Source: an uncultured Burkholderiales bacterium
GTDB taxonomy: Bacteria > Pseudomonadota > Gammaproteobacteria > Burkholderiales > Burkholderiaceae
Length of the DNA: 19,293 nt
Assembly (NCBI GenBank): GCA_946480465.1
Contig: CAMLJY010000093.1
Location: forward strand, 1 to 19,293
Direction: 5' to 3'
The translations under genes were made by a program, and so were the position numbers. Below are positions 8,399-15,418 of the stretch, piece by piece. Below the pieces are notes generated by a model. The model was not told the origin of the DNA and did no database searches. It was given only the letters and a program-made list of their open reading frames with translations. Within the stretch, counting starts at the first letter, position 1, and each line of letters opens with the position of its first letter.

Positions 8399-8875
8399 TT
8401 AGCGGACTTCGGTGGTCTTGGCGTTCCAGCCGTACTTGACGTCGCCGCCGGTGCCGCCCTTGTCGTCCTGCGGCTTGTAGGTGAACTCGATGTCGCCGTA
8501 GCTCATCGCCACGTTCTCCATGATTTCACCGGTGCCGCCGCCCGCCGGGCTGGCGTTGACGATGAAGACTTCCTTCATCACGATCTTCAGGAACTCCTTC
8601 TGGCCTTCGCCGGACTTGCGGCAGGTCATCGTGACGGTCGGGAAGTGGACGCCTTGCGTGCACTTCTTGGCCAGCACGGGGGAGGCCTTGTCGTACAGGT
8701 GCGTGAACGAGAACAGGCCGGGGTCGCCCTTGCCCTTGCCCGAGCCGCCGCCGGCGGTCGCGCTGTTGTTCGTCACGCCCCAGGACCAGCTCAGGACTTC
8801 GATCTCGCCCTTGTGGTCCTTGTGGGTGGCTTCGCCGTCAACGCCGTCGAACTTGATATGGACATCGCTTGCCAT
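8399..8875 (-). CDS. hcp: Hcp1-type T6SS tube protein
   Basis: The main inner-tube protein, 158 residues, which resembles P. aeruginosa Hcp1 throughout. Seen: the N-terminal strand (VHIKFDGVDGEA), EIEVLSWSWGV near 25-35, a Gly/Ser/Lys-rich loop near 42-50, FSFTHLYDKASP, the CRKSGEGQKEFLKI block, IEFTYKPQ and the C-terminal VKYGWNAKT motif of Hcp1 proteins. The ATG has AGGAG at 8889-8885, about 9 bases upstream, one of the clearest ribosome sites of the operon, fitting high expression. It follows tssC by 84 bases, the longest gap among the core sheath and tube genes, which contains a G-rich stretch but no obvious hairpin. Confidence 0.96.
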   Translation of the reverse strand: MASDVHIKFDGVDGEATHKDHKGEIEVLSWSWGVTNNSATAGGGSGKGKGDPGLFSFTHLYDKASPVLAKKCTQGVHFPTVTMTCRKSGEGQKEFLKIVMKEVFIVNASPAGGGTGEIMENVAMSYGDIEFTYKPQDDKGGTGGDVKYGWNAKTTEVR

Positions 8876-8959
8876 GATGGAAATCTCCTAATTGACTAAG
8901 TGGTGGGGTGGGGGTGGGATTGCTGGTTTCGGACGGTCAGGAAAAGAACGCGTTGGCGA

Positions 8960-10459
8960 TCACGCCGCCTTCTGCGAGGGCAGCTTGGACACCAGGCGCA
9001 GCGACACCGTCAGCCCTTCGAGCTGGTAGTGCGGCCGCAGGAAGAACTTCGAGCTGTAGTAGCCCGGGTTGCCGGGGACTTCTTCGACGACGACTTCAGC
9101 GGCCGCGAGCGGCTTCTGGGCCTTCGTCTGCTGCGATGAATTCGCCGGGTCCCCGTCGACGTAATTCATGATCCAGCTGTTGAGCCACTTTTCCATGTCG
9201 GAACGTTCCTTGAACGAACCGACCTTGTCGCGCACGATGCACTTCAGGTAGTGCGCGAAGCGGCAGGTGGCGAACAGGTAGGGCAGGCGCGCCGCCAGGT
9301 TGGCGTTGGCCGTGGCATCCGGATCGTCGTATTCAGCCGGCTTCTGCAGCGACTGGGCTCCGATGAAGGCAGCGAAGTCGCTGTTCTTGCGGTGCACCAG
9401 CGGCATGAAGCCGTTCTTGGCGAGTTCGGCCTCGCGGCGGTCGCTGATGGCGATCTCGGTCGGGCACTTCATGTCGACACCGCCGTCGTCGGTCGGGAAG
9501 GTGTGCGTGGGCAGGCCCTCCACCGCGCCGCCGGACTCGATGCCGCGGATGCTGGTGCCCCAGCCGTACAGCTTGTACGAGCGGTTGATGTTCACCGCCA
9601 TCGCGTAGGCCGCGTTGGTCCAGGTGTACTTGTTGTGGTCGCCGCCGCCGGTGTCTTCCTCGAAGTTGAAGGCTTCGACCGGGTTGGTCTTGGCGCCGTA
9701 GGGCAGGCGCGACAGGAAGCGCGGCATGGCCAGGCCCAGGTAGCGGGCGTCGTCCGACTCGCGCAGCGAGCGCCAGGCGGCGTATTCCGGCGTGCCGAAG
9801 ATCTTGGTCAGGTCGCGTGGGTTGGCCAGTTCCTGCCAGGAGTTCATCTGCATCAGCGACGGGCTGGCGGCAGCGATGAACGGGGCGTGCGCCGAGGCGC
9901 TGACCTTGGCCATCTCGCCGAGCATTTCCACGTCCGGCGGGCTCTGGTCGAAGTAGTAGTCGCCGACCAGGCAGCCGAAGGGCTCGCCGCCGAACTGGCC
10001 GTATTCCTCTTCGTAGACCTTCTTGAAGATCGGGCTCTGGTCCCAGGCCGTGCCCTTGTAGCGCTTGAGCGTCTTGGCCACCTCGTTCTTCGAGATGTTC
10101 ATGACGCGGATCTTCAGCATCTCGTCGGTTTCGGTGTTATTGACGAGGTAGTGCAGGCCGCGCCAGGCGCTTTCGAGCTTCTGGAAATCGGCGTGGTGCA
10201 GGATCGCGTTGACCTGCTCGGACAGCTTCTTGTCGATCTCGGCGATCATGGCCTCGATCGAGACGAGCACGTCCGAGCCGATGACCTGCGTCTGCGCCAG
10301 CGCCTGCTGCGCCAGCGTCAGCACCGCTTGTTCGACGGCGGACTTCGCTTCCTCGCTCTTGGGCTTGAACTCCTTGTTCAGCAGCGATGCGAACTCGCCG
10401 CCTTCGAAGGTCAGGCCCTGCAGGGCTTGTGATGCGCCTTGGGTGGATTCGTCAGCCAT
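8960..10459 (-). CDS. tssC: T6SS contractile sheath large subunit TssC
   Basis: TssC (VipB) forms, with TssB, the cytoplasmic contractile sheath that pushes the Hcp tube. The 499 residues match the family. Typical segments are AWRGLHYLVNNTET near 98-111, the FGCLVGDYYFD block, PFIAAASPSLM, PRFLSRLPYG, the YTWTNAAYAMA region and NPGYYSSKFFLRPHYQLEGLTVSLRLVS at the C-terminus. The ATG has GGAG about 10 bases upstream. It lies 58 bases after tssB and is complete. Confidence 0.98.
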   Translation of the reverse strand: MADESTQGASQALQGLTFEGGEFASLLNKEFKPKSEEAKSAVEQAVLTLAQQALAQTQVIGSDVLVSIEAMIAEIDKKLSEQVNAILHHADFQKLESAWRGLHYLVNNTETDEMLKIRVMNISKNEVAKTLKRYKGTAWDQSPIFKKVYEEEYGQFGGEPFGCLVGDYYFDQSPPDVEMLGEMAKVSASAHAPFIAAASPSLMQMNSWQELANPRDLTKIFGTPEYAAWRSLRESDDARYLGLAMPRFLSRLPYGAKTNPVEAFNFEEDTGGGDHNKYTWTNAAYAMAVNINRSYKLYGWGTSIRGIESGGAVEGLPTHTFPTDDGGVDMKCPTEIAISDRREAELAKNGFMPLVHRKNSDFAAFIGAQSLQKPAEYDDPDATANANLAARLPYLFATCRFAHYLKCIVRDKVGSFKERSDMEKWLNSWIMNYVDGDPANSSQQTKAQKPLAAAEVVVEEVPGNPGYYSSKFFLRPHYQLEGLTVSLRLVSKLPSQKAA

Positions 10460-10517
10460 GGTGGTGAGGCTCCGGGATGAGAGGACGTGTAGGTTGTATC
10501 GAGCGCTGGCAGTCGGC

Positions 10518-11036
10518 TCACTCGGCCGGCTTGTCGTCCGCAGGCGCGGCGGCCTTGGCGGCGGCCAGCGACTTCAGCAGCGCTTCGTCCTTGATGACCT
10601 TGGAGATCAGCTCCTCGGCCCCGGTCTTGCCGTCCATGTAGGTGATGAGGTTGGCCAGCTGCTGGCGCGCCTCGAGCATCTGCTTCAGGCCGTCGACCTT
10701 CGCTGCCACGGCGGCGGGCGAGAAGTCGTCCATGCTGTCGAAGGTGATGTCGACGGCGATGTTGCCTTCGCCGGTCAGCGTGTTGGGCACCTGGAAGGCG
10801 ACGCGCGGCTTCATCGACTTCATGCGCGAGTCGAAGTTGTCCACGTCGATCTCGAGGAACTTGCGCTCGGCCACCGGCGGCAGCGGCTCGGTCGGCTTGC
10901 CGGAGAGGTCGGACAGCACGCCCATCACGAAGGGCAGCTGCACCTTCTTCTCGGCGCCGTACAGCTCCACGTCGTACTCGATCTGGACCCGGGGCGCGCG
11001 GTTGCGTGCGATGAACTTCTGACTGCTGGTGGCCAT
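10518..11036 (-). CDS. tssB: T6SS contractile sheath small subunit TssB
   Basis: TssB (VipA) is the small sheath subunit and the part recognised by TagJ and ClpV in studied systems. The 172 residues are the usual length. It begins MATSSQKFIARNRAPRVQIEYDVE and contains LPFVMGVLSDLSG near 35-47, FLEIDVDNFDSRM and the DFSPAAVAAKVDGLKQMLEARQQLANL helix. The tail is Ala/Lys-rich. The frame is open for 400 more codons upstream across tssA, but AGGAG seven bases before this ATG and the family N-terminus fix the start. It lies 38 bases after tssA. Confidence 0.97.
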   Translation of the reverse strand: MATSSQKFIARNRAPRVQIEYDVELYGAEKKVQLPFVMGVLSDLSGKPTEPLPPVAERKFLEIDVDNFDSRMKSMKPRVAFQVPNTLTGEGNIAVDITFDSMDDFSPAAVAAKVDGLKQMLEARQQLANLITYMDGKTGAEELISKVIKDEALLKSLAAAKAAAPADDKPAE

Positions 11037-11074
11037 GGTGAGCTCCTGTGTTTCGTGCGGTGGTGGATGGGCCG

Positions 11075-12088
11075 TCAGTTGTTCTCGTACTCGGGACCGG
11101 CCAGGCGTTCCACCTGGTTCAGGCCATCGGGTGCGAGATCCCGGATGATCTCGATGAAGTTCTTGCTCATCAAGCGCTGAGCGCGGCGAATGAGCAACGG
11201 CGACGGGTGGCCGGGTTCGTTGCGTTGGATCCAGTCGCAGACGCGGTCGAGCATGCGGATCGCGTCTTCGCGCGTCACGATGCTGCCCGGCGCGGAGACG
11301 GCGGCGGCGGTGCCCGGTACAGCGGTGCCACCCGCCTCCGCGGCGCCCTCGGCGGCGGCCGGCGCGGCGCCGGTCTCGGCCTTCACCGCGTCGTCCAGGC
11401 ACTGCATCAGGCGCAGCAGCGGCTTGAACTCCGGCGCGGCGGTGCCGACCTTGTCGTCCAGCAGCTGCGCGGTGTCGCGCACGGCCTGCACGCCGGCGGC
11501 GATGGCCTCGGCCAGCGTCGGCTGCTGCTGCAGCGCGGCGGCCAGGCCCTGGCGCACGCCGGTTTCGCTGGGCACCGCTTCGTCGCTGCCCGGCTCGGCC
11601 TTGCCCAGGCCCAGTTCGAGAGCGCGCAGCGACAGGCCGTTGCGGTCGTTCGTGAAGGTGGCGGCGCGCAGGTCCGCCAGCGCCGCCTCGGGCGACACCA
11701 GCGGGGCCAGCGCGTTCATGCGCATGGTCGGGTCGTTGTTGTCGGTGGCGTCGAGCTGCGGGTGCACGCTGTCCCACAGTTCGGCCAGCAGGCGGTGCAC
11801 CAGCTGCAGTCCCTGCATCGCGCCGGTGATGCCGGCGGTGCGCGCCTCGCAGCGCAGCTGCCAGACGGCCACGCGCAGGTCGCGGGTGCGCTGCGACAGC
11901 TCCTTCGCGTGCTGCTGCACCGTGCGCCAGTCGGGCGGCTCGGCGGCGACGATGTGGTCGCCGAACTGCTGCTCGGGCTTGCCGGCCCCGGCCTGCTCCA
12001 GCGCGAGGAAGACCGGGTCGTATTCCAGGTCCTGCCCGCTGGGGGCGTCCGCGCTGAGCGGGGTGGCGAGGGACTCGATGTCGAGCAT
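11075..12088 (-). CDS. tssA: T6SS assembly protein TssA
   Basis: TssA proteins contact the baseplate and coordinate tube and sheath growth. The 337 residues include an ImpA_N domain (about 8-130: LSADAPSGQDLEYDP, then DWRTVQQHAKEL and LRVAVWQLRCEARTAGITGAMQGLQLVHRLL). A variable Ala/Gly-rich linker (about 240-270) and a conserved C-terminal block (REDAIRMLDRVCDWIQRNEPGHPSPLLIRRA) follow. This is the shorter TssA1-like type. It is the first gene of the operon. The ribosome site is weak, and about 300 bases of leader or promoter region lie upstream. Confidence 0.93.
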   Translation of the reverse strand: MLDIESLATPLSADAPSGQDLEYDPVFLALEQAGAGKPEQQFGDHIVAAEPPDWRTVQQHAKELSQRTRDLRVAVWQLRCEARTAGITGAMQGLQLVHRLLAELWDSVHPQLDATDNNDPTMRMNALAPLVSPEAALADLRAATFTNDRNGLSLRALELGLGKAEPGSDEAVPSETGVRQGLAAALQQQPTLAEAIAAGVQAVRDTAQLLDDKVGTAAPEFKPLLRLMQCLDDAVKAETGAAPAAAEGAAEAGGTAVPGTAAAVSAPGSIVTREDAIRMLDRVCDWIQRNEPGHPSPLLIRRAQRLMSKNFIEIIRDLAPDGLNQVERLAGPEYENN

Positions 12089-12394
12089 GGTGTTCAGGCG
12101 GTGCGGCCGGCGGCAGCGGGCCTCGTTGCGATGGAGGTGACTCTAGGAGGGTGGCCAGGGCCGCACAGTGGTCGAAAGTCATCTGGCCCGGGCCGCGCCG
12201 GCCGCCTGGGGCGCGGAATGAGAACTTCTTCCGCAAATTGCAGGACGCCGGGAGGCGCGCAGGGCCGTGTGCACGCGGCGTGCGCCGTCGATGGGGCGAA
12301 GCGCGGCCGGCGCCCGCCGGCGGCGAAGGCGGCCGCGCACCGCTGGCGGGGGCCGGGGTACCCGCCGTACCGGCGTGTTCGCGGGCCGGGGGGG
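12089..12394. other. Non-coding region upstream of tssA, probable operon leader/promoter
   Basis: This stretch of 306 bases lies between tssA and a large inverted repeat. Most of it is very GC-rich. A less GC-rich patch at about 12217-12242 (minus strand tgcaatttgcggaagaagtt) is the most promoter-like part. I could not fit a convincing sigma70 or sigma54 (GG-N10-GC) box. Frames open across it are shadows of the surrounding composition. A T6SS promoter is expected here because the gene upstream ends at a strong palindrome, but it is not shown. Confidence 0.4.
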
Positions 12395-12450
12395 CTAGGA
12401 GCCTGCGCGGCAGAGATCCGGGCCCCGATCTCTGCCGCGCAGGCTCCTAG
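12395..12450. repeat. Perfect 24-bp inverted repeat overlapping the kinase stop codon
   Basis: The arms 12395-12418 and 12427-12450 are exact reverse complements, each with ctaggagcctgcgcggcaga at its outer end, and are split by an 8-nt loop. The TAG stop of the histidine kinase gene (12449-12447) lies in one arm. In RNA this would be an extremely stable hairpin between the kinase gene and the T6SS operon. It lacks a T-run, so it may be a terminator acting without one, a message-stabilising 3' end, or a copy of a dispersed palindromic element. Confidence 0.9.
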
Positions 12451-14399
12451 CTCAGGGTGCTGCGCAGCGCCTCGAACAACCGGCGCGGCTGCACCGGCTT
12501 GAACAGCACCGGCAGGCCGCTGGCGGTGATGCGCTGGATCTCGTCGTGCGCGGTGTCGCCGGTGACGAGGATGGCCGCCACCTCGTGCCCGCAGAGCCGG
12601 CGCACGCTGTTGACCGCCTCCAGGCCGTCGGGGCCGTCGCCCAGGTGCAGGTCCGACAGCACCAGGTCGACGTGGCCTTCCAGCGCCATCGCGGCGTGTT
12701 CGGCCTGGGCCGCGTCGGCCGCGGTCATTGCCTGATAGCCCCACTCCTCCAGCAGCAGGCGCAGGCCTTCGCGGATCGGCTCCTCGTCGTCGATCACCAG
12801 CACCATGCGCGGCGTGGTGACGACCATGGGCAGCGTGTCCGCCGGCGCGATGTCTTCCTGGATGCCCGGCAGCTGCCCGATCGGCACGCCGACGCGGAAC
12901 ATCGTGCCGCCGCCCACGCGCGAGGTCACGACCAGCCGGTGCCCCAGCAGCTGCGCCAGGCGCTTGACGATGGCCAGGCCCATGCCCAGGCCGTGGCTGC
13001 GGTCGCGCTCGCCGCGGCCGACCTGGTAGAACTCCTCGAAGATGCGCGGCAGCAGGTCCGGCGAGATGCCGACGCCGGTGTCCCAGATCTCGATGTTCAC
13101 GTAGCGCTCGGTCGAGCGCGCCACCACCACGATGCCGCCGTGCTCGGTGTACTTGATCGCGTTCTGGATCAGGTTGCCGACGATGCGCTCCAGCAGCTGC
13201 GGGTCGCTCGTGACCGACTTGCCGCCGGGCGAGAAGCGCAGCCCCAGGCCCGCCAGCTCGGCCTGGCCGGCGTAGTGCATGTGCAGGCGGCGGAACATGT
13301 CGCGCAGCGGAAAGGTCTGCAGCCGCGGCGTCATCACGCCGGCATCCAGGCGCGAGATGTCGAGCATCGCGTTGAACGAGCGCTCCAGCCCGTCGATGGC
13401 GCGCATCAGGTTGCGCGCCAGCGGCTCGTCCTCGGTGTTCTGCAGCCGCTTGTGCAGCGTGGCGGCGAACAGGCCCAGCGCGTGCACCGGCTGGCGCAGG
13501 TCGTGGCTGGCGATGGCGAGGAAGCGGCTCTTGTCCTGGTCGGCCTGCCAGGCGGTGTCGCGCTCGGCTTCCAGCGCGCGCAGCCGCGCGCCCTGCTCGA
13601 TCAGCGCGCGGGTGTTCTGGCGCCAGGCGCGGTGGCGCAGGCGCAGCAGCACCGCGCCGGTGGCCCACACCGCCAGCCCGAGCGCAAAGGGCGCCAGCCG
13701 GGGCGGGCCGAAGAAGGCGCCGGAACTGGACAGCGCCATCGCCAGCGCCGGCGACAGCGGCAGCAGCGCCGCCGCCTGCGCCAGGCGCTGCCAGGCCGAC
13801 AGGCACACCACGCCGGCCAGCGCGGCGATCGAGCAGGCCAGCATCAGCAGCGGCGCGGTGGGCGCGGACGAGGAGGCCGCGGGCGTGCCCGCCACCAGCC
13901 AGGGCGCGCCACCGACCACCAGCGCCGCCGCGCCCACCAGGCGCAGGATGCGGGCGCGCGTCAGCTCCCCGGCGGCGATGCCCGGGCCCACGCGGTGGCG
14001 CTTGCGCCGCGGCAGCAGCCACAGCAGCGCCGCGATCGCGAGCCAGGCCAGCGCCGTGACGACCGCGGCGGCGGGCCGTGAAGGCCACAGCGCCAGGCCC
14101 ACCGGCAGCGCGGCGGCCGCCAGGCACAGGCCCCAGGCCGGCAGCGCGGCCCAGGTGCTGCGCAGCACCGCATCGGCGAGGCGGTTGTCGACCAGGCGCC
14201 GCTCGGCGATGCGCTGCGCGCCGGGCTCCTCGCCGGCCGCCATCGCGGCGGGGTCGACCGCGATGAATTCGTGGCGCGTCGGCGCGCCGCGGTCGGTCTC
14301 GGGCTGGTCGGCCGGCCCGGCTGCAGCGCCGGCAGGCGCGGCCTCGCCGTCACCGGCCGGCGGCTGCGGCGCGATCGGTTCGGTGCTCGCCAGCGTCAC
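12447..14399 (-). CDS. Membrane-anchored hybrid sensor histidine kinase with C-terminal receiver
   Basis: From GTG 14399 the protein has 650 residues. Seen: an Ala/Pro-rich cytoplasmic N-terminus; five or six hydrophobic segments (about 83-105, 109-130, 151-171, 182-202, 208-227, 236-253) with short loops; a coiled linker; HisKA with SHDLRQP (His near 299); HATPase_c with N box NLIQNAIKYTEHGG near 409, DTGVGIS near 440 and GLGMGLAIV near 470; and a receiver domain (about 532-650) with Asp near 583 (LVLSDLHL) and Lys near 634 (LFKPV). The signal sensed is unknown. The start is uncertain: a TTG at 14411 overlaps the response regulator stop, and ATG codons lie further in. It is co-directional with the T6SS operon. 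Confidence 0.9.
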   Translation of the reverse strand: MTLASTEPIAPQPPAGDGEAAPAGAAAGPADQPETDRGAPTRHEFIAVDPAAMAAGEEPGAQRIAERRLVDNRLADAVLRSTWAALPAWGLCLAAAALPVGLALWPSRPAAAVVTALAWLAIAALLWLLPRRKRHRVGPGIAAGELTRARILRLVGAAALVVGGAPWLVAGTPAASSSAPTAPLLMLACSIAALAGVVCLSAWQRLAQAAALLPLSPALAMALSSSGAFFGPPRLAPFALGLAVWATGAVLLRLRHRAWRQNTRALIEQGARLRALEAERDTAWQADQDKSRFLAIASHDLRQPVHALGLFAATLHKRLQNTEDEPLARNLMRAIDGLERSFNAMLDISRLDAGVMTPRLQTFPLRDMFRRLHMHYAGQAELAGLGLRFSPGGKSVTSDPQLLERIVGNLIQNAIKYTEHGGIVVVARSTERYVNIEIWDTGVGISPDLLPRIFEEFYQVGRGERDRSHGLGMGLAIVKRLAQLLGHRLVVTSRVGGGTMFRVGVPIGQLPGIQEDIAPADTLPMVVTTPRMVLVIDDEEPIREGLRLLLEEWGYQAMTAADAAQAEHAAMALEGHVDLVLSDLHLGDGPDGLEAVNSVRRLCGHEVAAILVTGDTAHDEIQRITASGLPVLFKPVQPRRLFEALRSTLS

Positions 14400-14407
14400 C
14401 GGCGTGG

Positions 14408-15049
14408 TCAACGGAAGAGGCTGATCAGGTGCGAACGCGAGCGCACGTCCAGCGCCAGCAGCAGCGAGGACACGTAGTTCTTCACCGTGCCCAGCGACAG
14501 GTTGGTCGAGTTGCTGATCTCCTGGTTCGTGCAGCCGGACAGCACCAGCTCCAGGATCTCGAGGTGGCGCGGGCCCAGTTCGGCCACGCGGTCGTACATC
14601 GCCGACGACGGGAAGCGCGGGAACAGCGCGCTGCTGGGGGCGGCGGGACCGCGCGCTTCGGGCGCGCCATTGGGGAACAGCAGCGCGGCCAGGGTGTCGC
14701 GCATCTGGTTCATCATCGTGCCCTTGCCGACGTAGCCCACCGCACCGAGCGCGCGGGCCTGGCGGATCACGAACTCGTCCTGGGTGCCGCTGAAGACGGC
14801 CACGCGCGCCTTCGGGTGCGCCTGCAGGAACATGCGCAGGCCTTGCAGGCCCTTGCAGTCGGCCAGGTTCAGGTCCAGCAGCACCGCATCGACGGCGCCA
14901 TGCGAGGCGTACAGGTCGACCGCTTCCTGCAGCGATCCGGCCTCCAGCCACTCGACCGCCACGCCCATCAGCTCGGCGTACATGGTCTTCACGCCGAAGC
15001 GCACCAGTTCATGGTCGTCGACCAGCAAAACCGTTCGTTTCTCGCTCAT
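14408..15049 (-). CDS. LuxR/NarL-type DNA-binding response regulator
   Basis: A 213-residue two-domain regulator. The receiver domain (about 5-120) has the acidic pair at 11-12, phospho-acceptor Asp near 59 (AVLLDLNL), Ser near 87 and Lys near 109 (GYVGKG). The LuxR-type HTH (about 146-210) has LGPRHLEILELVLSGCTNQEIS and LSLGTVKNYVSSLL. The ATG at 15049 begins the receiver domain; the open frame extends upstream only through the antisense of a tRNA gene and is rejected. It lies 8 bases before the kinase GTG (or overlaps the TTG alternative), so the two form one operon and probably one signalling pair. Target genes are unknown; the T6SS operon downstream is an obvious candidate. Confidence 0.93.
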   Translation of the reverse strand: MSEKRTVLLVDDHELVRFGVKTMYAELMGVAVEWLEAGSLQEAVDLYASHGAVDAVLLDLNLADCKGLQGLRMFLQAHPKARVAVFSGTQDEFVIRQARALGAVGYVGKGTMMNQMRDTLAALLFPNGAPEARGPAAPSSALFPRFPSSAMYDRVAELGPRHLEILELVLSGCTNQEISNSTNLSLGTVKNYVSSLLLALDVRSRSHLISLFR

Positions 15050-15131
15050 CGGTGCGCTCGGGATAGGGGGCGGAATGCAGGCCCGGATGCTACGCGCGAG
15101 TGACCCCGCCAGCCCATCCGGAAGCGATGGC

Positions 15132-15160
15132 ATTTTGTTGTTCTGAAAAGCTGCTATAGT
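15132..15160 (+). promoter_or_regulatory. Probable tRNA-fMet promoter
   Basis: A good -10 hexamer, tatagt (15155-15160), lies 13 bases before the mature tRNA 5' end and is followed by a GC-rich stretch (gcgcagc), as in stringently controlled stable-RNA promoters. A poor -35 candidate, attttg or ttttgt, starts at 15132-15133 with 16-17 bases of spacing. The -10 box is seen; the -35 is uncertain. Confidence 0.6.
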
Positions 15161-15173
15161 GCGCAGCTTCAGT

Positions 15174-15250
<77 letters not shown>

Positions 15251-15264
15251 AATCCAGAGGCGTT

Positions 15265-15306
15265 GAGCCCGCGTTCAGCATCCGCTGCGCGGGCTCTTCC
15301 ATTTCT
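15265..15306 (+). terminator. Terminator of the tRNA-fMet gene
   Basis: A perfect 9-bp stem gagcccgcg (15265-15273) and cgcgggctc (15288-15296) with a 14-nt loop lies 14 bases after the tRNA. It is followed by the T-rich ttccatttct. The remaining bases to 15418 hold only short weak inverted repeats (for example gtcacg/cgtgac at 15323-15340) and no gene. Confidence 0.75.
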
Positions 15307-15418
15307 GCCCGGCCCTTTCAGCGTCACGGACCAGCGTGACCGGGCACAGAGCGGCAGCATCCTGCCGTCAAGGGGAAGCGCGCCCGCGGGCTCGCGCCTG
15401 CGGCCCGGTCGCTCGGCG

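Noticed and set aside
10518..12236. 572-codon version of tssB
   Set aside because: The first 400 codons are a shadow of tssA; the TssB family N-terminus and AGGAG fix the start at 11036.
12395..12450. Inverted repeat as ends of an insertion sequence
   Set aside because: Only 8 bases lie between the arms, and there is no transposase or target duplication.
12094..14127. 677-codon minus frame over the kinase gene
   Set aside because: Arg/Ala/Pro-rich shadow in another frame; it lacks all kinase motifs.
12447..14951. 834-codon version of the histidine kinase
   Set aside because: The upstream part is the response regulator gene read out of frame.
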